This document shows, one piece after another, positions 54,969 through 63,213 of a DNA stretch of 64,000 nucleotides. The first letter of the stretch is position 1, and each line of letters starts with the position of its first letter. Under the pieces are notes generated by a model that saw nothing but the letters and a program-made list of their open reading frames with translations, made no database searches and had not been told where the DNA came from. Position numbers and translations under genes: made by a program. Origin of the DNA: JAIOHN01 sp038258185 (GTDB taxonomy: Bacteria > Chloroflexota > Anaerolineae > Aggregatilineales > Phototrophicaceae); NCBI GenBank assembly GCA_038258185.1, contig JBBSQD010000005.1, positions 1 to 64,000 on the forward strand. Reading direction: 5' to 3'.

Positions 54969-55929
54969 GCAATCGTTTGCAGATCGTATCCACGAGCGCT
55001 ATCCCGAAGGTCTGACAGGAATTTTCGCGATTGGCGGTACCCGCACCACCTATATTCTGGAACAAAACCGCGACAATGACGACCCCGGCCATATCGCGGA
55101 TTTCGCGCATCACGGTGAATATCTGTTGCAGCGCTATTTCGAATTTGCCGAAATGTTTTACAATCTCGGCGGACAGAACATGATTATCACCGCATTTTCG
55201 TTTCGCGGATTTTATAATCGTGGTACAGAATATGCGCAGTTTGTCACTCAGGAAATGCTGCGTTTTACCAACGATTTTGCCTTAGCAGAGTACCAGCGTT
55301 TAGATGTTGATCCCTATTTCACGGGGATTGATACGCTGCTGTTATTCCCGGAAGATTCGCCTGTACACCAACTCGGCCAGAGCTTGCTCGATTTTCAGGC
55401 CAATTGGTCTTATCAATCTGGCAGACGCAAACTGATCTGGGAAATCGCCTCGATTCCGCTGTATACCTTCTGGCAAACCGGCCAGATGGCTGACGAAAGT
55501 TTCCATCAGGAACTGGCGGATTTCATGCAGGATCAGGGTGATGATCTCGAAGCGGTTTATCGGGCGCTGTATAGTAAATTCGCTCAGGCCGCCTATGGAA
55601 CTGATGTGCCCATGCCGCACTTTTATCTGGGCACGAACAAAAGTGGCGATCTGAAATGGCGTTCACCGCTACCATTGGCGCTCAGTGGCGGAGATTATCT
55701 GCGTTCATTTTATACCCCCTACCCCACACTGTTCATCACACCGCCAGTGATGCAGGCTATTCTGGAAGACCTGGCCTTTAAGGATCGCTTTTTCTCCGAC
55801 AAAACCGACTATAAAGGCAAGTTCACCCGCGAACTGGCGCAGGCGGAATATGACCGAGTCATGAACCTCCGCGAAGACCCGAATGAGGTGGTGGGGCTAT
55901 CACGCCGCGTCATTATCGAGGAAGCATGA
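54961..55929 (+). CDS. Rv3378c-like diterpene synthase (kolavelool/tuberculosinol synthase family)
   Basis: 322 residues. Collinear with Mycobacterium Rv3378c, as recalled: GIFAIGGTRTTYILE aligns to FPFDGTRRWFHLE, NRGTEYAQFVTQEMLRF to DRGDRYIVQALEGMAL, LALSGGDYLRSFYTPYPTLFITPPVMQAILEDLAFKDRFFSDKTDY to the corresponding C-terminal part. These proteins have a cis-prenyltransferase fold and replace the diphosphate of a class II cyclase product by water or adenosine. The Asp preceding GTR, important in Rv3378c, is Gly25 here. Linked to a class II cyclase, so very likely acts on its product. Confidence 0.8.
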   Translation: MAEQSFADRIHERYPEGLTGIFAIGGTRTTYILEQNRDNDDPGHIADFAHHGEYLLQRYFEFAEMFYNLGGQNMIITAFSFRGFYNRGTEYAQFVTQEMLRFTNDFALAEYQRLDVDPYFTGIDTLLLFPEDSPVHQLGQSLLDFQANWSYQSGRRKLIWEIASIPLYTFWQTGQMADESFHQELADFMQDQGDDLEAVYRALYSKFAQAAYGTDVPMPHFYLGTNKSGDLKWRSPLPLALSGGDYLRSFYTPYPTLFITPPVMQAILEDLAFKDRFFSDKTDYKGKFTRELAQAEYDRVMNLREDPNEVVGLSRRVIIEEA

Positions 55930-56909
55930 TGACCGCTGCCATCGAAGTGCAGAATCTGCGTTATGCCTACAAAATCCGAGGCAAGCCCGCTGTACTCGCC
56001 AATGATGACCTGAATTTTACGGTCAAACAGGGTGAGATTTTTGGCCTCCTCGGTCACAATGGCGCAGGAAAAACCACGCTGGTTATGCAGTTGATGGGGC
56101 TGCTCACACCGCAATCTGGCCGGGTACTGGTCGAAGGTCTGGATGCCGCTCAGGACAGCGCCGCCATCAAATCACAGGTAGGCTACTTGCCGCAGACACA
56201 GCTTCCCTTACGTTATTTACAGGTACGACAGGCGCTGCACTTTACCGGACGCTTGCGCGGTTTGCCAGAAGTCGAAACCCGCCAGCAAGTGGAATGGTTA
56301 ATTGAAGCACTTGATCTGGGCAGCTTCGCGACCAGTTATGTCAATAAACTGAGTGGCGGCATGCTGCGCATCACCAATTTTGCGATGGCCTTAATGGGCT
56401 TACCGCGCGTGCTGATCCTCGATGAGCCGACCAACAACCTTGACCCGGAACGCCGCCAGCAAATGTGGGACATGATTCAGTATCTGAATACCACCATCGG
56501 CCTGACGTGTGTGCTGGTTACCCACAACATTGCTGAAGCCGAACAGGTGATTCATCGGGTACTGGTTTTGCAGTCCGGCAAAATTGTGGCGCAGGGTACA
56601 CCGGGTGAAATTAAACAGCATGTGAGTGAAGTGGTGCAGTTGGATATCTGGCTGAAAACTTTGGCCGCACTTCCACCCAACCTGCTGGCGCATGGTCTGG
56701 GTACGGTTGAAAAAGTGCGCGATGGTCATTACGCCATCCGCTTACCCAAAGCCCACGCCCAGATGGGTATTAACCTCATTCTGGAACAAATTGGCTTTGA
56801 TGAACTCGATGATTTTCGCGTCGGTTCACCCTCGCTTGAAGACGTTTACCTTAACTTGAATCAAAGTGTAGAAGCTATCAATGAATCTCAACTCCCTGTC
56901 ACTGCCTGA
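55926..56909 (+). CDS. ABC transporter ATP-binding protein (ABC-2 exporter type)
   Basis: 327 residues. Walker A GHNGAGKTTLV, signature LSGGM, Walker B VLILDEPTNNLDP, H-loop VTHNIAE, then a ~95-residue C-terminal domain as in DrrA-like ATPases. Overlaps the synthase gene by four bases and the permease gene by 29, so it is one operon. Probably exports the diterpenoid or confers self-protection. Confidence 0.9.
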   Translation: MMTAAIEVQNLRYAYKIRGKPAVLANDDLNFTVKQGEIFGLLGHNGAGKTTLVMQLMGLLTPQSGRVLVEGLDAAQDSAAIKSQVGYLPQTQLPLRYLQVRQALHFTGRLRGLPEVETRQQVEWLIEALDLGSFATSYVNKLSGGMLRITNFAMALMGLPRVLILDEPTNNLDPERRQQMWDMIQYLNTTIGLTCVLVTHNIAEAEQVIHRVLVLQSGKIVAQGTPGEIKQHVSEVVQLDIWLKTLAALPPNLLAHGLGTVEKVRDGHYAIRLPKAHAQMGINLILEQIGFDELDDFRVGSPSLEDVYLNLNQSVEAINESQLPVTA

Positions 56910-57684
56910 AACTTCTACCCAGCGGGTCACGGGCCTGCATAAATTCTTCGTGGATTGCAAATTTCTGCTGTTAGAGCAGCTTCTGGAAATGGCACATACG
57001 TGGTACTGGCACGTCAGCTTTGCGCTGATTCTGCCGATCGCGTTTGTATTCGGTTTTGGGCGCATCGGTGGGGGCAATACTGCTTCGCCCGAAAGTCTGC
57101 TGTATGTCATCAGCGGAGCAGCGGTATTTGCGGTAGCGAATGATGGACTGTATGTTCTGGCCTCACGGATTGGTCTGATGCGCCGCGACGGTCAGTTACT
57201 TTATTACTCGTCGTTGCCGATTAATCGTGGCGCCTTGTTTATTGCGCTGATCGGCGCACGTCTGCTTATCACATTACCCGGAATGTTAATTCCGCTGGTA
57301 TTTGGTGCGTGGTTATATGATCTGCCCCTGATTTTCAGCCCCTGGTTGCTGATCTTATTCCCGGTATCGGCACTAGCACTCTCGGTCATGGGGATGCTGC
57401 TCGGCTCAGTGATCGAAAGCCTCGATATTCTCTACATGCTGACCAATCTGCTGCTGTTTATTCTGGTCATGGGAGCACCTATTTTTATCCCCGTGCATAT
57501 GCTGCCACTCCCCTTGCAGATTATCGGCTATTTTTTACCGCCAACTTATGTCGCTAATGCCCTGCGCGACAGCCTGACCGGCAACATCGGCCCAAGTTTC
57601 TATATTAACCTAAGCGTGTTAGTAGGAATGGCGGTCTTTGGATTTGTGGCAGTCAATCGTTGGTTACGCTGGCAGATCGACTAA
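56881..57684 (+). CDS. ABC-2 type transporter permease
   Basis: 267 residues with six hydrophobic helices (WHVSFALILPIAFVFGF, LITLPGMLIPLVFGAW, LLLFILVMGAPIFIPVHMLP). DrrB-like layout. Last gene of the plus-strand diterpene operon; partner of the preceding ATPase. Confidence 0.85.
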   Translation: MNLNSLSLPETSTQRVTGLHKFFVDCKFLLLEQLLEMAHTWYWHVSFALILPIAFVFGFGRIGGGNTASPESLLYVISGAAVFAVANDGLYVLASRIGLMRRDGQLLYYSSLPINRGALFIALIGARLLITLPGMLIPLVFGAWLYDLPLIFSPWLLILFPVSALALSVMGMLLGSVIESLDILYMLTNLLLFILVMGAPIFIPVHMLPLPLQIIGYFLPPTYVANALRDSLTGNIGPSFYINLSVLVGMAVFGFVAVNRWLRWQID

Positions 57685-57688
57685 GGCG

Positions 57689-58333
57689 TTAGTCGATTTC
57701 AATATCCGCCAGTGTAGTTGCCCATCGATAGGAATTGCTGGCGTGCAGGCTATCGAAACGCCCCAGCCGATCCACAATCCAGCAGCCAATCCCGCAGTTA
57801 TCGGCAAAACGCCCATCCGCCCAGGGATCATCGCCAACCATGACAATCTCATCTGTGAGATTGTGCTGTGTCTGTAGCACATCAAATAGGTCCCGGTGTG
57901 GCTTGGCTTTCGCGCTGTGCGCTTTAGGGGTCAGCACGGCGGTAAAGCTCTCAGCAATCCCCAGCATTTGCAGCATCTGCAGGGCATAATTATTATTGGA
58001 AATGAGATAAATCTGTTGACTGTGCGCCTGTAATTTTTGCAGAAAAGCCAGTGTATCAGGGAAAAGCGCAGGTTGATACTCGTTATAAATACGATGAATC
58101 AATTGGGACTTGAGGCTGTCATCCCAGTTCAATGAGCTAAAGACGTAATTCAGCAGCATTTCCTCATCTTCGTCTTCATTGGCTCGCCGCTGGGCTGTCA
58201 GCATAACCTCTTCATAGAGTGCCTCATCAAATGGCAGATTGTGACTTTTTATGAGGTTGGGCAGCACTTCCTGAAATGCCCAGGTATTCGGCCCCAGCGC
58301 CAGCGTATCATCAAAATCGAGAATCCAATGCAT
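57689..58333 (-). CDS. HAD superfamily hydrolase
   Basis: 214 residues. Motif I DFDDTLALG, motif II LISNNNYAL, Lys in KAKPHRDLFD, motif IV VGDDPWADG. Phosphatase of small metabolites; substrate unknown. Convergent with the exporter permease with only four bases between stops. A link with terpenoid diphosphate removal is possible but not shown. Confidence 0.85.
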   Translation of the reverse strand: MHWILDFDDTLALGPNTWAFQEVLPNLIKSHNLPFDEALYEEVMLTAQRRANEDEDEEMLLNYVFSSLNWDDSLKSQLIHRIYNEYQPALFPDTLAFLQKLQAHSQQIYLISNNNYALQMLQMLGIAESFTAVLTPKAHSAKAKPHRDLFDVLQTQHNLTDEIVMVGDDPWADGRFADNCGIGCWIVDRLGRFDSLHASNSYRWATTLADIEID

Positions 58334-58429
58334 GTGTCAGACCTGTTATGATAGTCAATAGATATACCTCTATTCTAAGTTCAGGCCGGGGTTTTGCTGC
58401 ACAAAGAAAGCCCTGCCAACGTAAATAAT

Positions 58430-59338
58430 CTAACTTGTAGCAATGGTTGGGTCGGCTAAGTGCAATTTCAGGAACTGGGCGATTTCACTGAGCGATTGAA
58501 TCGCCTGTGGTAAGCTCAGATATATTTGCCATACGTGCCACATGCGCGGATAAATGTCCAACTGCACATCAACCCTTGCTGCTTTAGCCAACGCTTCAAT
58601 CTGAACCGCATCATCGCGTAAAATCTCGTCACCCCCAGCATGAATGAGCATGGGTGGCAGACCATGCCAGTCGCCAAACACAGGTGAGATCAAAGGATTT
58701 TGCGCATCATTACCTGCCACAAAGGATTGCAGGAAGAATTTGGATGCTCTGGGATGCAATACCAGATCATAGTCATCCTGCAAGCCAGCCTCTCTACCCG
58801 TCAAGTCTGCCACAGGTGAGAGACACGCTGCCGCGCTGGGTAGCGGATCGCCGCTGCTGCGCAGTTGCATCAGCGTTGTTATGGTCAGGTTACCCCCGGC
58901 TGAATCGCCTGCGATCACAATATTTTCGGCAGAAAAGCCCTGTTTCAGCAACCAGCGATAAGCCGCTACACAATCATCCAGCGCAGCCGGGAAAGGGTGT
59001 TGCGGGGCAAGGCGATAATCCACCATGAGCACACGGATACCCATCTTTTCTGACATATAGCCCACCATCTCAAGGTGTACAGAGGTCACACCGTATACAA
59101 ATCCACCCCCGTGCAGATACAGCAGCACTTTATTCTGTGGGCTGTTTTGGGGTATAAGCCAGTAAGCGGGAACACTGTCCGTAGACACGCTTTCAAGGGC
59201 CATATTCGCCGGCAGTTTTGCACGTGAAGCACTTTTTCGAATCACCCACTGGGCAAAAGAAATCGGCATATAGGCAGTCAGAAAGCGGGTAAACACCAGG
59301 CTGCTACGAATTTTGCGTTCGACATCAGATATTGTCAT
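58430..59338 (-). CDS. Alpha/beta hydrolase, hormone-sensitive-lipase family
   Basis: 302 residues. Oxyanion motif HGGGFVYG, nucleophile Ser in GDSAGGN, Asp in GGDEILRDD, His in MWHVWQIY. Carboxylesterase or lipase acting on an acyl ester. Located between the diterpene operon and the P450, so possibly a tailoring or deacylating enzyme. Confidence 0.87.
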   Translation of the reverse strand: MTISDVERKIRSSLVFTRFLTAYMPISFAQWVIRKSASRAKLPANMALESVSTDSVPAYWLIPQNSPQNKVLLYLHGGGFVYGVTSVHLEMVGYMSEKMGIRVLMVDYRLAPQHPFPAALDDCVAAYRWLLKQGFSAENIVIAGDSAGGNLTITTLMQLRSSGDPLPSAAACLSPVADLTGREAGLQDDYDLVLHPRASKFFLQSFVAGNDAQNPLISPVFGDWHGLPPMLIHAGGDEILRDDAVQIEALAKAARVDVQLDIYPRMWHVWQIYLSLPQAIQSLSEIAQFLKLHLADPTIATS

Positions 59339-59505
59339 AGACTAACCTCTGCTTAGGCTTCAAGCATTCCCTTCATTTGGCGCTGTATAAAGCGACCACA
59401 ATGACTTTATTTGCTACCCTCATCAGATTACCCTTTCCTGATTAACACTCTCACAGCAACAGCCAACAAACTCGTGCCAATCACCGCTTGCTGGCAACGC
59501 AAAAT

Positions 59506-60876
59506 TTAGCGCTTGTCTAAAATCATCGGTAAGCCATTATTGATTTCAAGCAAGCCGTTCAGTGCAAATTCAGCTTCATAATCTGGCAGGAACTTCGGAT
59601 CAAATCGTTGCGCCAGAATCGCCAGCATAATGTGCGTCTCCAGGAGAGAGAAATGATTGCCCAGGCACACACGTTGACCCGCTGCAAACGGATGATAAGC
59701 CTGTGCGTGACGTACTTTCTCGGCATCAGGTGCATGACGGTTGGGCTCGAAACGCAGCGGATCATCCCAGAAATCAGGATGCCGATGGGTGAAATAAGGC
59801 AACAGCAGAATGACTGATCCTTTTTCAATATGATAGCCATCTATGACATCATCATCAATCACATCTTTGGCGTACATCGGCGCCGGTGGATAGAGACGTA
59901 AGGCTTCCTTAATGACACGGAGCGTATACGGTAAGCGTTTCAGGGTATCCAGAGTCGGAATCTCATCCCCTAATTCACGGTCAAGCTCTTCATGGAGTTG
60001 GGCTTTTACGTTCGGGTTTTTTGCCAGCGCATACCATACATGGCTCATTGATCGCGCGGAGGTTTCATAGCCCGCGAAGAAATTTGTCAGTGCCTCGTCC
60101 CGTAATAATTCGCGCGACATACGCTTACCGGTCTCCGGGTCTTCGGCAGTGATGAGCTTGGACAACAGATCATTAGGGTATTCGGCTTCATTCAGTGCTA
60201 AACGCGTATCCAGCACTGTATTGATATAATCGTGAACTCTGTCGTGAGCTTTCCTGTATTTGACATTCTTCTCTGTCGGTACCCAATCCGGCAATTTGAA
60301 CGGGTTGGCTGGCCCACCACCTGCAAAGCCGATCATTGTTTCAACACACTCTTTGATTTCAAGAATATCCTGATCGGATTCAGTGCTGAAAATGGCTTTA
60401 AGGACAATCGAAGCCGTGACAAGCGCCATCTCATCAAACATCTCAATCTGGGAGTGACTGGCAGCGAGTTTCTCCCAGCGGCCTGTCATGGTGAGGGTGT
60501 CATGCAGAAAAATATCAGCAAATTCCTGCACACCACGGGGGGTGTAGAACGGGGCCATCAGGCGACGTTGACGCTTCCATAAATCCCCCGTGCTGGTGAC
60601 GAGTCCGTCGCCAATAATATACTTGCGTACAGAATCATAGCTTTCGAGCTTTTCATAATTCGGGGCATTGGTCAGCGTGATATGGCGCACATGGTCGGGG
60701 TGAATAACGATTACGAGTTTTTTGGGACCAACCTGGACTTCAAAAATATCCCCGTATTCCTGCCAACCCCCACTTATAAAATTAAGCATACCTTCCTGGC
60801 TCAGATCGAGTATATTTTTGATACCAAAAAAGCTCTTCGGCCCCGGCAGGGCTTTGACTGGCGTATTCGTAACCAC
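59506..60876 (-). CDS. Cytochrome P450
   Basis: 456 residues from GTG 60876, chosen because a perfect AGGAGG lies eight bases upstream and VVTNTPVKALPGPKSF is a normal soluble P450 start. I-helix FAGYETSAR, ExxR in KEALRLYPP, and heme-binding loop FAAGQRVCLGNH with the Cys ligand. The sequence resembles CYP102/CYP4-type long-chain hydroxylases and cyanobacterial CYP110. Probably oxidises a terpenoid or fatty acid; controlled by the TetR gene next door. Confidence 0.92.
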   Translation of the reverse strand: MVTNTPVKALPGPKSFFGIKNILDLSQEGMLNFISGGWQEYGDIFEVQVGPKKLVIVIHPDHVRHITLTNAPNYEKLESYDSVRKYIIGDGLVTSTGDLWKRQRRLMAPFYTPRGVQEFADIFLHDTLTMTGRWEKLAASHSQIEMFDEMALVTASIVLKAIFSTESDQDILEIKECVETMIGFAGGGPANPFKLPDWVPTEKNVKYRKAHDRVHDYINTVLDTRLALNEAEYPNDLLSKLITAEDPETGKRMSRELLRDEALTNFFAGYETSARSMSHVWYALAKNPNVKAQLHEELDRELGDEIPTLDTLKRLPYTLRVIKEALRLYPPAPMYAKDVIDDDVIDGYHIEKGSVILLLPYFTHRHPDFWDDPLRFEPNRHAPDAEKVRHAQAYHPFAAGQRVCLGNHFSLLETHIMLAILAQRFDPKFLPDYEAEFALNGLLEINNGLPMILDKR

Positions 60877-60941
60877 GTGATTTGCCTCCTGAAATGATGG
60901 TTTGCACAGGCCGGCACACTGCCTGCTATTTACAGTGATAG

Positions 60942-60965
60942 ATTCTGAAATGATCATTTCAGAAT
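60942..60965 (-). promoter_or_regulatory. Perfect 24-bp palindromic TetR operator in the P450 promoter
   Basis: ATTCTGAAATGA followed directly by its complement, 24 bp without mismatch. Upstream on the minus strand, TTGTCC and TATAGT are spaced by 16 bases, which puts the palindrome over the start region of the P450 transcript. The TetR gene 51 bases away is the likely ligand-responsive repressor. Confidence 0.8.
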
Positions 60966-61015
60966 TTGAATAACTATATCATACATTCGGGGCGGGACAA
61001 GCGTTCATTAAGGAT

Positions 61016-61600
61016 TTAAAGGATCAGGAGACTGAGGATAATCTGCTTAATGGGTTCCGTATAAGGGTAATTGGGCTTCGCCCCTTTTATTGTGACGACA
61101 CCGTGTAAGGTACTGAGGATAAGGTGTGCCAGGTGAAGCGGTTCATAGCGCCGGGTGATCGACTCGGTGGTTTGGGCGTCTGCAAACACCGCTGCAAGGA
61201 TTTCCGCAATATGGAAATAATGTGTAAAGATGAGTTCGGTCACAGCAGCATCGCGTGTGCCAAATTCAACCATGGCATTGAAAGCTAAAGACCCGTAGTT
61301 CTCATCTGTGTTTTGCGCAATCAGATCAACGGAGTCAAACAAATGGTCGACAAGTTGCGTGGCGGAGGAAGTTCCCTGAGCCAATTCAGAAAGTTGCTTT
61401 CTCTCTAACGCACAAAAACGGGCCAATGCCTCCAGAAAAATGCCGCGTTTATCGCCAAAAGTGTCATACATGCTGCTGGTACTGATACCCATGGCCTTCT
61501 TCAGATCATGGATTGAGGTGGCTTCATAACCCTTTTGCCAAAAAGTCAGCATGGCCTGTTCTAATACTTTATCTTTATCAAATTCGCGTTTTCTACCCAC
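61016..61600 (-). CDS. TetR/AcrR family transcriptional regulator
   Basis: 194 residues from GTG 61600, supported by AAGGGG seven bases upstream and the usual VGRKREFD start. HTH: LEQAMLTFWQKGYEATSIHDLKKAMGISTSSMYDTFGDKRGIF. The C-terminal ligand domain has no recognised subfamily. Lies upstream of the P450 gene in the same direction and probably represses it. Confidence 0.92.
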   Translation of the reverse strand: MGRKREFDKDKVLEQAMLTFWQKGYEATSIHDLKKAMGISTSSMYDTFGDKRGIFLEALARFCALERKQLSELAQGTSSATQLVDHLFDSVDLIAQNTDENYGSLAFNAMVEFGTRDAAVTELIFTHYFHIAEILAAVFADAQTTESITRRYEPLHLAHLILSTLHGVVTIKGAKPNYPYTEPIKQIILSLLIL

Positions 61601-61726
61601 AAATTTTCCCCTTTTCACTCAAGTCAGTAATCTCATAATTTTGGGTGAGATATCTATCTTTACTAGGGGCAACTTCACAGGATCTAATCGGGTTGGAAAT
61701 ATGTGCTCAAAGAGTATAGAAAACAA

Positions 61727-61758
61727 AAAGGCGCCGAATCGTATGATTCGGCGCCTTT
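61727..61758 (-). terminator. Rho-independent terminator after the sugar-binding protein gene
   Basis: 14-bp perfect stem (AAAGGCGCCGAATC and its complement) around GTAT. On the minus strand it ends in TTTTTGTTTTCT. It closes the transcription unit of the binding protein. Confidence 0.92.
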
Positions 61759-61787
61759 GCTTTAGTACCTGCTACTTTTGGCTGAAG

Positions 61788-63101
61788 TTACTTAACTGCC
61801 AAACGCTCGATCAGCGCCTGTAAGTCCGCAGCGGCTTGTTCAACCGTGCTCTGTCCATACGCTACCTGCTGACCGATCAGTTCAAGCTCATTCACAAACT
61901 CCTGATCGTTCGGGAGGTTAGGACCCTGCGGTACGGTACGGTCAGCAACTGCTTCGTAGATGCCATAAACTGCGGCATCAATGTCGGTGGCCTGGTCAGA
62001 GATTGACTGGCGCACGACTGGCGAGGAAGGGACACCGCGGTTGGTTTCGAGGATCGCACCGGCTTCCGGGCTGGTCACGAAGAAGTTCACGAACAGCGCC
62101 GCCGCTTCTTTGTTCTGGCTATCCTTGTTAATGCCCAGGTACTGGCTCATCTGGATAGCGTATGCCGGTTCGCCGCCTGCAGGCAGGGTTGTCATGCCAA
62201 GCACATCAGTCATAGCGGCCTGATAGGCTGCCACCTGATTACTCCAGACCAGACCGATAGCCACGTCACCCGCCACCAGCGCTGAGCTATCCGGGCCGTC
62301 TTCGGTGTAGGTATAGGTGGTATCTGCGTCAGGGATTAGCCCTTCATCACGCATATCCGACCACATCTGAAGCCATGCCTCAGCGGACTCAAGTGTTGCG
62401 TAGGAAGTACCGCCATCGTCTAATGTCCACAGCGGCGTACCCTGCTGCGTGTAGAAATAGCTGAGATAGTTGGCTGTGTTGGTGCTGTTGTCGAGGAATG
62501 GCGTGACCCCTTCAGGCAGATTTGGCTGAAGCTCCCGGCCATAGTCGATAAATTCTTCCCATGTCAGGTTGTTCTCTGGCAGTGCGACGCCTGCCGCCTC
62601 AATCATCGTCTTGTTATAGGCGAGGACGAGCGTGTTCGTCCCGAGACTTACGGCATAGATGTTACCGTCAGCGTCGGTCGCCGGGATAAGCGCAGCCTGG
62701 TCAAACCTCTCGGGAGTATCAATCAAAAGCTGTTCGCCGAGATAGTCATTGATCGGCTCAAGATACTGCGTGTAATCGGGCCAGTTGCCACCAAACTGGA
62801 TAATGTCAGGCGCGTTGCTGGCCGCGAGCTGGGTGTCCAGAATCTGAAAGTGGTCGCCTGCCCCACCATTAGGCTCACCCACCACTGTGATGTCGGGATA
62901 AGCAGCTTCAAACAGCTCGATAACTTTGAGGGTTCTTTCGGCACGGTCATCATTACCCCACCAACCCATACGCAGTTCGACGGGCTCACCTGTATAAGCG
63001 GGGAGTTCATCGGTTTCGGTCTGTGCCACCATCGGCACAGTGAAGGCCGCAAGCATGACTGCAAGCAGTGCCATAAGGGTGAATGTACGAATTCTTCTCA
63101 T
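61788..63101 (-). CDS. Extracellular sugar-binding protein, family 1 (ABC transporter)
   Basis: 437 residues from ATG 63101, which has CAGGAG eight bases upstream. Signal peptide MRRIRTFTLMALLAVMLAAF; no lipobox Cys. Family-1 features: LAYNKTMIEAAGVALPENNLTWEEFIDYG and PDSSALVAGDVAIGLVWSNQ. Follows a MalG-like permease gene, so part of a second CUT1 sugar importer, different from the one at 21-24 kb. Confidence 0.92.
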   Translation of the reverse strand: MRRIRTFTLMALLAVMLAAFTVPMVAQTETDELPAYTGEPVELRMGWWGNDDRAERTLKVIELFEAAYPDITVVGEPNGGAGDHFQILDTQLAASNAPDIIQFGGNWPDYTQYLEPINDYLGEQLLIDTPERFDQAALIPATDADGNIYAVSLGTNTLVLAYNKTMIEAAGVALPENNLTWEEFIDYGRELQPNLPEGVTPFLDNSTNTANYLSYFYTQQGTPLWTLDDGGTSYATLESAEAWLQMWSDMRDEGLIPDADTTYTYTEDGPDSSALVAGDVAIGLVWSNQVAAYQAAMTDVLGMTTLPAGGEPAYAIQMSQYLGINKDSQNKEAAALFVNFFVTSPEAGAILETNRGVPSSPVVRQSISDQATDIDAAVYGIYEAVADRTVPQGPNLPNDQEFVNELELIGQQVAYGQSTVEQAAADLQALIERLAVK

Positions 63102-63213
63102 TTTTAAATACTCCTGTTTCTGCAATAGTTTATAGCTTTAGGGACAAAGTAATAGTTTGTTGTTTCATATGTCACCTATTGTCATGTCATATTCATGACC
63201 TCCTTTTATCGTA

